64,000 nucleotides of DNA from contig NC_087064.1 of the NCBI RefSeq assembly GCF_963678635.1, positions 11,073,671 to 11,137,670 of the forward strand, in the 5' to 3' direction. The translations under genes were made by a program, and so were the position numbers. The stretch is from Symsagittifera roscoffensis. Taxonomy: Eukaryota; Xenacoelomorpha; Acoela; Convolutidae. The notes under the pieces are model-generated. The model was not told where the DNA came from, did no database searches, and saw nothing but the letters and a program-made list of their open reading frames with translations. Shown piece after piece: positions 22,901-32,900 of this stretch. The first letter of the stretch is position 1. Every line of letters begins with the position of its first letter.

Positions 22901-24562
22901 CCGATACGAAAGTAACGGAATATTTGCGCTCGGGGTGGGTTTTTTTTTTCTTCAGACAAATTTCGACTTTTTAACTAGCCATTTTTGACGGAATTTTATT
23001 TATATCATTCGAAAGGTATTGTTGGCCTGAGCTCAAATTTGAAAAGATAGTTCACCTGTGATCATTTTTTGTAAAGTTATGGGGGTTTAAAGATTGCTAT
23101 TTTGGCCAATTTGGGACAATTAACGCGCGATATATTTCGCGCTATTAACGCGTGAGCGGAGAGTTAATCCGTCTTAAAATCGTTCCAAATTGGTTGAAAG
23201 AAGCTTATTTGCCACAATTGATTTGTTACAAGGAGCGAAATTTATCATTTTATACTTTGTATGGCGTGTGAGGAGATGAATTTCATTTAAAAAATTCAAA
23301 TTTTAGAAAAAAAATTTTCATTTTGTTTTATTACTTTTAATTTGTTAATGTTATTACTGCTCCATAAACCTTAATAGGCAGTCGGAACATTCAGGGCTTC
23401 GCCCTGATACGAGCAGTCTTGTTTGACTTAAATTTGGTTGTTTCAGGTGACGAAACACAAAAAATGCGCTTTGCATTCAATATCTATGACGTAAATGGGG
23501 ATGGATACATCTCCAACTCAGAACTGTATCATGTAAGCTATTAGTTTGGTTAACATTTCTGCAAAATCCTTTTTAAAACTCTGTTTTTGAAGTTATGGAA
23601 TAACATGACTGATTAGCTTCGAATCGAACTACTGAGTGTGAACTACTAGAATTACTGGAAGTTGTTAATCTATATGAAATACTATCAATTTCCAGAACAC
23701 ATTCGCTTTTGCCGCTGTGCTACTTCAATTTAACTATTATTCAAATTTTTGGCATTGTTCATAGAAAAGTAGAAATGTAGGCTTTTAGGGGAGGCTCGGA
23801 AAATTAAATGGGTCGACCTAAAAAAAAGTATCGGAAAATTAAATGGGTCGACCTAAAAAAAATATCGGAAAATTAAACGGGTCGACCTAAAAAAAATGGG
23901 TCGACCTATAAAAAATCCGCAAGACTAATAGTTTATCTTCCTTTGAATGGAATTCATTGAAATGATTCACTTTACAAGAATGAGTTCCAGGATTAATCAC
24001 ATGTTTGGCTTAAATATCTCAGAAAACAATCATTAAGAGGTTAAACCAGATTGAATGGCGCCCACAAAAGTTTCCGGCTAAAATTTTTTACATTTCACTC
24101 TAAGGGCTGGAACGCCCTATGGTTTCTATTACAGAACTGCCACCTCTATAAATGATCTCCCCTACATGTTTTTCCACTTTCCAACCTCTTGCTACGAGTG
24201 ATCTCAATAAAATCATAATTAAATGCTGCATTTGAGGCAAGTTGATTTGAAAAAGGCAATCATAAAAGTTTTTTGAAATGAACTTAAAAGCAATAATTTT
24301 TTCACCGAAAGTTTGAACAATAAAAAAATTATTCGATGAAGTCGTTTTGATTCATTAGCACCATGTTCCGTCGGTTGTATATGTTTAGGTGTTAAAAATA
24401 ATGGCTGGTAGTAATTTGAGCACTCGGCAGTTGCAACAGGTAGTGGACAAGACTATGTACGAGGCGGACACGGACGGCGACAACCGACTCTCCTTCTCCG
24501 AGTTCTGTCGCGTGGTGAAACACCTCGACGTCTTCCGCAAGATGTCGCTTCACAATGTCTGA
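13920..24562 (+). CDS. ppp3r1: Calcineurin subunit B (Ca2+-binding regulatory subunit of PP2B)
   Basis: The exons 13920-14107, 17609-17694, 23447-23532 and 24389-24562 total 534 bp and encode 177 residues. The human subunit has about 170. The protein binds Ca2+ and activates the calcineurin A phosphatase. Four EF-hand loops are visible at residues 37-48, 69-80, 106-117 and 147-158, each starting with D and ending with E; loop 4 has N instead of the usual G at position 6. Signature stretches QFSVKG, KMRFAFNIYD, DGYISNSELYHVLK and LQQVVDKT agree with the family. Introns 2 and 3 are GT-AG. Intron 1 has no GT donor: an in-frame join needs GG (14108) to AG (17608). The start is uncertain because the frame is open upstream. 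At the chosen ATG the protein begins MSKRR and lacks the Met-Gly myristoylation start typical of the family. Confidence 0.92.
14808..14831. other. Perfect hairpin
   Basis: GCTGAAACTAC, a two-base spacer (TT) and GTAGTTTCAGC form a perfect 11-bp inverted repeat. It lies within calcineurin B intron 1 and might be the centre of a palindromic element. No function can be assigned. Confidence 0.8.
15198..15372 (+). CDS. Exon-like open segment of an unidentified protein
   Basis: Between an AG at 15196-15197 and a perfect donor (A|GTAAGTATG at 15373) lies an open frame of 58 codons plus one base. Its composition is protein-like, rich in Tyr, Glu, Asn and Asp, with stretches such as YEKYQVLHEDRDQG and TNWQYNENRNKYLYSEYF. 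Frames around it are full of stops. I do not recognise the protein. It sits on the same strand inside calcineurin B intron 1, so it could be part of a nested gene, a captured exon or an element relic. No partner exons were found, and the acceptor lacks a strong polypyrimidine tract. Confidence 0.35.
16973..17341. mobile_element. 369-bp hAT-type MITE with perfect 8-bp target duplication
   Basis: The element begins CAGTAGCGTGC and ends GCACGCCACTG (inverted CAGTGGCGTGC). It is flanked on both sides by CGCACCAA (16965-16972 and 17342-17349). An 8-bp duplication with CAG...CTG ends is diagnostic of hAT transposition. It has internal G and C runs and no coding capacity. It lies about 270 bp upstream of calcineurin B exon 2. 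Related copies are at 13574 and, more distantly, 18364. Confidence 0.9.
18364..18769. mobile_element. 406-bp hAT-like MITE
   Basis: The ends are CAGGGGCGGATCTAGG and CCCTAAACCCGCCCCTG, good inverted repeats of the CAGGGGCGG type that is common for hAT elements. The flanking 8-mers gtgaagcc and ttaaagcc agree at 6 of 8 positions, consistent with an older insertion. The interior contains the GGTCGAC and GGCGCC blocks shared with the copies at 13574 and 16973. It carries no transposase. Confidence 0.82.
20630..20715 (+). other. Candidate cryptic or poison exon in calcineurin B intron 2
   Basis: An 86-bp segment is bounded by a consensus acceptor (CCAATTTTCAG) and a consensus donor (AAG|GTAAGT). 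It is open in the frame that would follow exon 2 (EIVCVALFYSLRY...). Because 86 is not a multiple of three, including it shifts exon 3 into a frame that stops after about 15 codons. It is either fortuitous or a regulated exon that triggers mRNA decay. No conservation can be judged here. Confidence 0.3.
22230..22620 (-). repeat. TIR MITE family (AAGAGTCAATGAACG type), reverse copy
   Basis: Read on the minus strand this matches the USP9X-intron copies. The blocks are CATTAC/AGAGTAATGAATGCAAG, a GAAATTCGAA block, gatgcccgttaagctctttgaatttctaga, gagaaaactg, TTCCGCTGAAAATCT, CCACTTTCGAAATTA and CGCCATTTCCACGTTCGTATTTGGAGAG. A second partial end (ttacttgcgttcattactctttt) follows at 22660-22690, suggesting two overlapping insertions. 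Confidence 0.7.
22886..23424 (+). repeat. Helitron-like dispersed repeat, copy C
   Basis: This best-preserved copy runs from TTATTGTTCCGACTTCC to GAGCAGTCTTGTTT. Close to its right end it carries a 15-nt hairpin, CAGGGC TTC GCCCTG, 18 bp from the terminus. A subterminal 3' hairpin without long terminal repeats is typical of non-autonomous Helitrons, although the CTRR end is not evident. The copy ends 22 bp before exon 3 of calcineurin B, so the inserted DNA borders that exon's branch-point region. It has no coding capacity. Confidence 0.72.
23796..23915 (+). repeat. About 35-bp tandem repeat derived from MITE sequence
   Basis: TCGGAAAATTAAATGGGTCGACC followed by taaaaaaaat repeats three times with a partial fourth in calcineurin B intron 3. 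The same ATTGGTCGAC-like block is internal to the hAT-type MITEs at 13574 and 16973, so a piece of such an element appears to have been amplified in tandem. Confidence 0.85.
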
Positions 24563-25474
24563 CTCAGACTTATCTATATGACGTTATAGCAAAAGTGAAC
24601 AAAATATAGAGTTGCAAACGGTTCGGATAGACAGAACTAAAAAAAGAGCAGGTCATCTAACACGCAAAATCTACATTTTTAACAGAATTTATGTCATGTG
24701 GTTGCCTTTAAATTTCAATTAGCGAGAAAAATTTGCTCAAAAAAGGCAGATTACTTTTGAAAGTCAAATTTGTCTATCCGAAAATTTAGTGAATAGGATA
24801 ATGGAAATTGTAGAAAGTTGAAAAAATCTCAGAAATTACATATTTTTAGTTACAGACACGATATTCACATCAATTTCCAAGCAAAATCAACGTCAATTGA
24901 GAAGATACATCATCGACTTATAAATCATCGATAAATCATCGATAAAACATCGACTTTCTGCGAGATTTGTTACTCCAATAAGTAATCATGTAAACGATAG
25001 TCTTTTCAACTGTGTTAGAAAGTGTATCTTTTCTGTAGAGTGCAAGAAAAACCAATACTTTATCATGATTGATTTTTTATAATCATTTAATTCGACCGGA
25101 TACCTAAAAATTTTCAGGCAAAAAATGCAGCGAAAGTGCGCAAATCAATCGAAACTATGCTCGCTCTAATCTCCAAAAACTGATCCAAATCCGTAAATTA
25201 AAAAAAGATATTTCTCGGTAAATAACTCAGGCAAATAGATAAATTTCGGCATTCTCTATCGATCAAAAACATCATATAACTTTTATCATCAGCTCGTTTT
25301 TGGTACAAATCGGCGCAAGCTAGCCACAAGAACCGGTCGGTAATGTCATTGAGACAAATTGCTCTTTTTGGCGGTCAGCCTTAATCAAGGCTGAACCGAA
25401 TTAGAACCAAAAAACAGTTAAAACGGTCAAATGGGGCTATAGCCCCTCGGTCTACTTGTTTTAAGGTCTGTGTA
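24563..25474. other. Intergenic stretch after calcineurin B
   Basis: This would hold the calcineurin B 3' UTR. No single polyadenylation signal stands out. A short run of ATCGATAAATC units lies near 24920, and a CAGCCTTaatcAAGGCTG hairpin lies at 25377-25394. I see no gene. Confidence 0.5.
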
Positions 25475-25544
25475 TGGGAGACTCGAACACGGTTGACCGT
25501 CGTGAGAGACTTGTCCCTAGGCTGCTCGGCCATCTAGTCTTATT
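25475..25544 (-). pseudogene. tRNA-like sequence (class II, Leu/Ser type)
   Basis: On the minus strand the sequence contains TGGCCGAGCAGCC (box-A-like, as in tRNA-Leu/Ser) and, about 35 nt on, GTGTTCGAGTC (box-B-like). Acceptor and T stems do not pair well, so it is either a decayed tRNA or the head of a tRNA-derived SINE. It follows a broken BEL/Pao pol end on the same strand. Confidence 0.4.
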
Positions 25545-25612
25545 TTATATGCATTTTTACTCTTGTTTTATATGCATCTATACTCTGTTTTATATGCATC
25601 TATACTCTGCAT
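25536..25612 (+). repeat. About 24-bp tandem repeat
   Basis: Three near-identical units built around GTTTTATATGCATCTATACTCT lie between the tRNA-like sequence and the BEL/Pao remnant. Confidence 0.8.
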
Positions 25613-25624
25613 TTGCGTTGCAAC

Positions 25625-25930
25625 ATCCTCACCCCCTGAATAAAGAAGAACCGGAGCCAGCTTAACGGTCGGCCGAGTGACTTCACGGGTTGCGGTCTTA
25701 ACAAGGGCGGATCGGGCGCAACCGTCTTGTCTGTAGTTTAGCTTGACGCTTCGGGCGAGGTGGTAGTACCCACGCGGACTATCGGGCTCAATTACCCACA
25801 CGAGATCGCCTGTTTTAAGAGTGAAGTCAGAATGAGTGTGCCACTTGACACGCTTATTCAGTGAGGGACCATACTCTCGAAGCTACCGAGACCAAATCGC
25901 GTTAGCATATGACTGCGCTCGCACGTACCT
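25625..25930 (-). pseudogene. BEL/Pao-type retrotransposon pol C-terminus, degraded
   Basis: The minus strand encodes, in one frame with an internal TAG, a stretch with REYGPSLNKRVKW, then GDLVWVIEPDSPRG, then a basic segment ending in RPTVKLAPVL. This order (RW..EYLP.L..R.KW, GDLV....PRG.WPLGR, KT..G...RP..KL) is the C-terminal region after the integrase in BEL/Pao retrotransposons (DUF5641-like). The TAG replaces a conserved Trp codon. No protease, RT or integrase core is nearby, so only a tail remains. Confidence 0.7.
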
Positions 25931-26987
25931 TTTCTTTTCTTGCTCTTAAACATTTTGGACAACCTATCTACAAAACATAAAAAACGAGTTCATAGTCACA
26001 TTCAAATATGTCAGCGTGGACTAGTAAGCAAATTTGAAAAACATGTTTTTCATTTGGTACTGGATATTGATTTTGCTTCTTATTTGAAAAGCTGGCAAAA
26101 ACAATTGAACTACTATAGAAACGAACAGAAGTTGAACCGCCAGAAAAATTTTTCCAAAAAAACAGGACCACCTACAGAATAGAGCATCATTCATTTTGCT
26201 TTTTAAAACTAAGAGCTGCATGGACAACCAACTCTTTATACAAAAACTGATGTTTTGTTTTTGCGTAAAACCAGTTTAGTTTCTGTAGTCTAGACAAAAT
26301 TCTAGAAAAAACTGCTGCTCAAAATATCTTCAAACCTGTTGAGGAATTTTATGGCTTCTGGTGTACAAATGAAAGAGAACAATTATTTTGGCAGAAACAC
26401 GAAACAATTTTGGTAGTTCGTTTAAGCTGGAATCTTGTAGAAAGACAATTTTTGTAGAAAAAAAAACAATCCCCTTTCGATTCTTAGACATTTAGGTTAC
26501 AAGAGCATATAAAAAATGATCTTTGAGGTTTCTAACTACAGTAAAACGTGTAAGCGTGAACAAAATAACCAGTTTTAGCCAATTTTTCCAACGTAAGTTG
26601 CTGAAAAACTCAATTTGCCTACAAATTAGCAAATGAATTTTAAAAAACTTTGAAAACAATCGGAAGTTGAACGGCGGACGAAACATTTGACCGAAAAAAA
26701 AATTGAAGCAACACGAGAACCTACATACGCAAAAATTCCTTTCGTTCAACAGATCACAGACTCGACAACTATCTGTTACTTACGCAAACTTTGACTTGAT
26801 TGCGCGTGAAAAAAAAGAATCGAATCCTTGTTGCTAATACAAGAAGCTTGAAAATACTGCTGCTTAAGGTGTGTTATCTTCAGTTGAGGCATTATATTTA
26901 GTCTCTAAGGAGTACAAACGAGTGAAAACCATTCACTTTTTAGTTTTGGCAGAAAAAAAAACAAACATTTTCATGGCACATTTGAGC

Positions 26988-28349
26988 ATTACGAGGCCAA
27001 ACTCTGCACTGGATAGGAGCACAATTGTGTCTGTATGTTCCTGAATTCCAGAGACAAGTCTTAAAACATGTTCCAAAAAGTAATTGAATTCCACAAACAA
27101 AATTTTAGTGGATTCCGCATACATATACCTGTAACGTAAATTTTTTCGACCCAATTATTTTCTTGCGGATTCCACAACAAGCAAATATAGCCAGTTGTTC
27201 CGGATTCCGCAACTGTAAGTGGATTCCGCGAAATGTAAGCGGAATCCGCAAATGTAAACGGATTCAGCAAACTGTAAGTGGATTCCGAATTTTGTTCAAT
27301 ACTGAACTTGCATATGAACAATTAAAAGCTGAGCTGGAATTTTTATCTCTAGCAATGCGGAATTTAAAAGCAAAGACTTAACCATTGTCAGCGGAATCCA
27401 CGAACAAGTCTTAAAACATTGGTTACCTAAATCGGTGGATGTCATCTTTTAGTATTTTGGAAACACACACCGAACAATTTCAATATTTGGAGTCATTGAG
27501 TTGAGAGTGTATGGAACACACAGCATATCGACAAATTAGGTCAGTAATTGGGATTGCTTCAATCCCAAATACTGATTTTGGAAGCATAACGCCGAATAAA
27601 TGCAGTAATTGTAGTCATTGGGTTGAGAGTATATGGAAACACAACACACAGCATATCGACAAATTAGGTCAGTATTTAGGATTCCATCGATCCCAAATAC
27701 TGGTCAGTATTTGGGATTGATGAAATTCCAAAAACTGGAATAATGGAGAATAAATATGGAACATATCCATTATTTGGAGTCATTAGGTTGAGAGTGATTA
27801 GAAACCCAACGCATAGCAAAATGTCGAATTAGTTCAGTACTTGGGATTTCATCGATCCCAAATACTGGTCAGTAATTAGGATTCCATTAATCCCAAACAC
27901 TGATCTATTATAGTAAATTTTTATTCTAGTTAATTTCTATTTTAGTGAAATCAAATCATGTATTTAAAAGATATAACTTTAAAAGCTACTACACATATAA
28001 ATATATGTAAAAGGAATACGCAAACAAAATGCGGATTCCACTTACAATTTGCGGATTCCACTTAGTTTCGGATTCCTCAACAGCTCAATTAAACGATACA
28101 AATGTTTTATCATTTGTTTGTGGATTCCACAAACTGTTCTGGATTCCGCAAATAGAGTTACGGATTCCGCATATTCGCCTATTTTTCGAGCGATTTTGAG
28201 CGGTACAATGGTTTAGGTATTTGTTTGTGGAATCCAAAACAGCAGAAGATCGAAGAAAAGTAGCAATATTGCGGATTCCGCGACAAATCTGATTTTGGCC
28301 TTTTGCGGATTCCGCTTACAATGCAGAATGCACAGTTTGGCCTCGTAAT
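26988..28349. mobile_element. 1.36-kb TIR element with subterminal GCGGATTCCGC repeats
   Basis: The ends CATTACGAGGCCAAACT (26987) and AGTTTGGCCTCGTAATG (to 28350) are inverted repeats. If the outermost base is excluded, GAGC flanks both sides (26984-26987 and 28350-28353), a possible 4-bp target duplication. About 17 copies of a GGATTCC/GGAATCC core, often GCGGATTCCGC or GTGGATTCCAC, lie in two clusters near the ends (about 27109-27396 and 28032-28310). The middle holds a tandem repeat. No transposase is present. A 181-bp relative with the same ends lies at 31710. Confidence 0.8.
27486..27905 (+). repeat. Three tandem units inside the TIR element
   Basis: Units beginning TTGGAGTCATTgaGTTGAGAG, followed by atatggaaacacaacGCATAtcgacaaattagGTCAGTA and short hairpins of the TTGGGATTg...aATCCCAA form, start near 27486, 27612 and 27774. 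They differ by substitutions and small insertions. Confidence 0.8.
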
Positions 28350-28350
28350 G

Positions 28351-29597
28351 AGCTGAACCTTTTGTTTTTATGATTGAGGTTAAAAGCTGATCACTTGTTT
28401 TTGTGGTTCGCTGTAATCCCAGGGACGCCGTACACTCAGGAATTCGACACCCTCACTACCCAAAGGGTCTCCACTTTCCACTAGCCAACCATTTTCAAGG
28501 CACCGTGACGCGCGCGCAAAACTTTTAAACGCTAAACTCGGGCAAAAAAGTGAATCAAAATTTTTCAAAAAAATGCTCTTAAATTTCTCATTTGGTCTAG
28601 AAACTTGCCTACTGCACTAGAAAACTGAGCAAAATGAAAAAACTGTTCTGGTTTTGGGGTAGCTTGCAAAATGATCTTGGTCGCTTTAAACAAAGGTTGA
28701 CATCATTTTGACAGCCAGGATTGTTTTTTTTCTAAAACGAAACTGCCAAAAAGGTGACTTTCATGTTTTCAAACTATACTGTAAATAAGCCAGCCCTCTT
28801 TTTGCACTTCTTTTGAATTCTGGAAAAGTACGGAAACTTTGGATCAAAAACAGTGAAAAATATATTTGAATTCGGCAAAATTTTTGAATGGGTAGGCATT
28901 TTTATTTTAATTCAGCCAAGTAGAACTCAAATTATTTACTACAAGTTCATTACATCGAAAAAAAACATGAAGGCTATTGGCGTATGAATAGAAACATGTA
29001 CAATTTAATGTTACTCTTACACCATTTGAGCTTATTTTGGGACAGGCAAATCCTCATACAATTCCAATTTGCAAATTTCGTACAGAAATAGGTTTAATTT
29101 AGTACAACGAGCCCAGCAGAAATTATGTGTTTGATGAGCAGCCAATGAAATGCGCAACAATTTGCGAAGTCAATTTCAAAGCAGATAAAATATCTATTAA
29201 TATTTATTGAAAACTAAACGTAATTACATGAGTTAATTGACTACATTAAGAGTTAAAATTGCAACAACTGAAACAAGCCCTACAAATTAGAGCATTTGGT
29301 TTGGATATAAATCGTTCAAGTTAAACAAATGCACTATTAACCAAATTTAACTATAAATAGAGTAATGAAAATTAAATTCTGAGAATATTTACAGTCTTTG
29401 CTCAAATTTAATCTAATCAGTTTTTGGGTTAACATTCAGCGAATTTTCTGCTTCTTGAAAAAAGTATATTTCCTAGAAACCGCTAGATTTTTATTTTCCT
29501 GTCAAAATCACAGCTGCAAAATTCGATTTGATTTCTATTATTAATAGTCCAGTTGCTTTTAAACTTCATCTTTTTTCACTGTCTCATGCAACTTAAA
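28351..29597. other. Intergenic stretch between the TIR element and the USP9X stop
   Basis: No gene seen. A GACACCCTCACTACCCAAAGGGTC block near 28450 resembles sequence inside the hAT-like MITE at 18364. The region just below 29598 should hold the USP9X 3' UTR; a minus-strand AATAAA-like signal occurs near 29488. Confidence 0.5.
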
Positions 29598-29933
29598 TCA
29601 TCCTTCAGTGGCACTATTGTTGTCTGCATTGGTCGTCAACTGTTCAATCACGCTTCCACTGTTCGAATCCACCACTGATGTTCCTTCGCCTGAAATCGAA
29701 ATATTTTGATCACACCTGGGACTCGTTCCTTCGCTAATCACGACTACACTACTACTGCTCTTTGTATTCGGCTCTTCGGTTGCTACCAGAGACTGTTGTT
29801 GTTGTTGTTGTTGACTTCCTACTCGTCTGCCTTCTTCAGTTCTCTCAACGCCGTGATCAACTTCAACATCTTCATATTCGTCGTCTTCTTCTTCCTCTTC
29901 TTCTTCTTCCTCGTCTTCATCGTACTCTTCCAC
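29598..29933 (-). CDS. usp9x: USP9X exon 17: acidic and Gln-rich tail
   Basis: After a GTTCAG acceptor the exon encodes [14 protein letters not shown]-type acidic sequence, a (CAA/CAG)7 Gln run, then Ser/Thr-rich sequence to the TGA at 29598-29600. Vertebrate USP9X also has a disordered, Pro/Glu-rich tail, but this one is compositionally different. The antisense frames here are by-products of GAG/GAA and CAA repeats. Confidence 0.9.
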   Translation of the reverse strand: MEEYDEDEEEEEEEEEDDEYEDVEVDHGVERTEEGRRVGSQQQQQQQSLVATEEPNTKSSSSVVVISEGTSPRCDQNISISGEGTSVVDSNSGSVIEQLTTNADNNSATEG

Positions 29934-32900
29934 CTGAACAAAAAAAAGTATTCATAGTAGAAATAAATTTTGACTGAAAATCATAAAATTCAATACAATA
30001 CAGAGTTGGAGCAACACTTCGCAAACAAAAGACATTCAAAAAAACTTCAGCAGATGCTTTGAAAAAGAGCAGCTGCTTTGATAACGAAAGTTCTGTCAAC
30101 TTCCAGATCGATACCTCCGCATGTTGCTTAACCAATTCATGATTCTTGGAATTTTTGAGCCTTAATTGTTCATCTTTTAAAAAGGCGATAGATTACATTA
30201 GTATGTCGTCTCCATCAAAGATGGCGCAGAAATTAACAGAACTTGCTGAACTTCATACTGTTTTTTTTTTTCTGTATAAGAGCTCATTTAGTCCGGTCGG
30301 AAACCTTTAATGACTAAAGTTTACAGCTTGGTGTTCGAAAACCACATAGGAATAAACGTTTTTGCAAAGAGGCGTAATATTCTCATCCAAAGTAAATTTA
30401 TTGTCATAATTATTCGCATCAAGTGTTCAAATCTTTTCTCACCGGGGAGTTTGAACTGCGGTGTATCCTCCGCTCCGGCTGAGATACATGGGCTGCCGGA
30501 GGCGTGGATGCCCTGGGGATCAATTCTCCCGCCTTCTGCAGAGTGAAATAAGCGCTGGCCGACCTTTCTAGCGCATATCCATTCGCAGTCTCATTCGAAC
30601 ACACATTCATGTTACTCTGCTGCATACTGTTGTTATCATTCCAGGCGTACTGGAACCCGCCATGCTGGTTGAACTGTGTGTTAGTCCCTGTTGCGGACGT
30701 TCCAAACTGGTTTCGGTTCAGTTCGGCCCTGAGCCAGTCGACAACAACTGCCCACTGGTTGCGCAATTCTCCATCGCGTCGCAGCACATCGGCTGCAGAG
30801 GGACTACATGAGAAAAGGTTTGTCAGCATTTTGATTGACAGGTAAGCGCGTCTCGCGAAGTGGGTTTTGCTTTTGTCAATTGTCTCAAACAGGCCGTCTT
30901 TTTGATCTAAAACGAAAACATTAAATTTATTCAATTCATTCAATTTTTGCACACTTTGCGATACATCACAAACATAACATGGACAAGCCAGCTGACAGAA
31001 GTCGAAAACAAAAAAATCGTCCAGAAACAATATCGAAAACTAGGTCTTCCAAAATCTAATTCGACAGAACTTGAGTATATGACCGTTGAGGCGACAAAAA
31101 TCCAAGTTTCGCATCCCCGCAACACATAAGTGAAAACATAGCTAACAGACAGTTGCACGAGTCAATGAACGCAAGAAATTTAAAAAATACTGACTTGTAT
31201 TTTTTGAAAAAATATCTTAACTTTCGAATTTAAAAGGAAAAAATAGATGCCCTTAAAGCTCCCTGAATTTCTATAACAATTTATGTTTGTAATTTTTTTT
31301 GATATAATTAATTTGAGAAAACTGGATCAAAAGGTAAAATTTTTATTTCGCCGGGAATTCCACTTTCGAAATTAGAAGTCGATCTTGTTTTCGTGACCTT
31401 TACACTTTTGCTGTTCGATAATTGAAATTGCTTTACTTTCAATAAAGGAAACGAACTCAACCTAAAACGCGAAACAGTGAATTTTAGACTGAACAAATTT
31501 TAAGACTTTTCCGGAAGAAAAAACAAAAAAAAATTATCGCGACCTATGAAAGAGTCTAAACATAGCCAACAAACCGTTGGAAAAAATTCAATGAACGAAA
31601 AGAAGCAGAAAAAAACTGACTTTTGAATTTCGAACTTCATAGAAAAAAATATATGGCCTTAAAGCTCTTTTTATTTCAATAACAATCCATGATTGGCATT
31701 TTCGACTCTCATTACGAGGCCAAACTGTGGTCTGGATAGGAGCACAATTTTGTGTCTGTATGTTCCTGGATTCCAGAGACAAGTCTTTAAACATGTTAAA
31801 ATTTTGGCGGAACGATCAAAGAGAACAAAGGGAGCGTCCTTGTTGCGGAATCCGCTTAAAATGCACAAAATGCAGTTTGGCCTCGTAATGCTTTTTCTTT
31901 TTTCCCCCACCTGCAAATTTTTACATTTGAAGTTACTGTTCACTTTGTCCTATTGTCGTAAAACTTGACATGCAGACTAATTAGGCCATAACAAGCATAT
32001 TTGGTCTTCATAATTAACCTTGTAAAACCACTCGTTAGACCATAAAATTCAAGTTTGAGAGAGGTAGGGGAAAAAAAGAGCCGCATTTTTTTTTTTGATA
32101 AAATTAATTAAGTTGGAGAAAACTGAAAAGTTAGGTAAATTTTTTATTCCGCTGGAAAACTGAAAAAAATTCCACTTCCGAAACTAGAAATGAATCACCT
32201 TTTTTCCGCCATTTCCACGTTCGTATTTGGATAGGCAATTTGACTGCCTTTTAGCAGATGAACTTCCAACTGAAAAAGTGGATAGAAACCTAAAAGCATT
32301 TATAAATGCATTAAAGGTTTGAATGCACTCCAGTAGCTATCAGAGCTTTTAAATCATCGCGACCTATATAAGAGTCTGAATTACGTTCATCGACTCTTAA
32401 AAACGTAACGCCCTTTATACAACGAAAGTTGAACCGACTAATCCGATATAAACTTTTCCAAAATTGTTGAGCCGAATAGAGCGAAAAAAAACGAAACAAA
32501 AAGTAAAGGATTATGGGATAAAAATTGGAATTGTCTTAGATCTAACATAAACACGAATTTCGATTAGAACTTAGAAACAAAAAGATAAATGCTCAGAATT
32601 TGTAGGCGAAGTCGCCAACAAAGTTCAGTCGATTTAATTCTAGCATATTTGTTAGAAAAGTCGTTCCGGTAAAAAAAATTCTTGTTCTCGATTACAAGAC
32701 ACTTGTTCTCGCTTATGTGTAAAGATCGTTCACGCTGAATTCTTTGAATTTACTTTTAATCACCAAAAGTCATGCAAAGAGTCCGCCTTCTAAAGTTCTA
32801 GTTCTCGATTACAAGACACTTGCTCTCGCTTATGTGTAAAGATCGTTCACGCTGAATTCGTTGAATCTACTTTTAATCACCAAAACTCATGCAAAGAGTC

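Larger units (their letters stand above)
17695..23446 (+). other. Calcineurin B intron 2
   Basis: A 5.75-kb intron with a GTCAGT donor and TTGTTTCAG acceptor. It holds a hAT-like MITE, a reverse copy of the TIR MITE seen in USP9X introns and a Helitron-like copy, listed separately. Between 18770 and 22229 I see only AT-rich sequence with scattered frames. The longest (19045-19437, minus, 130 codons) has no recognisable domain and is probably chance. Confidence 0.6.

Noticed and set aside
29706-29977. Leu/Phe-rich plus-strand frames
   Set aside because: They are antisense to the acidic and Gln-rich USP9X exon 17.
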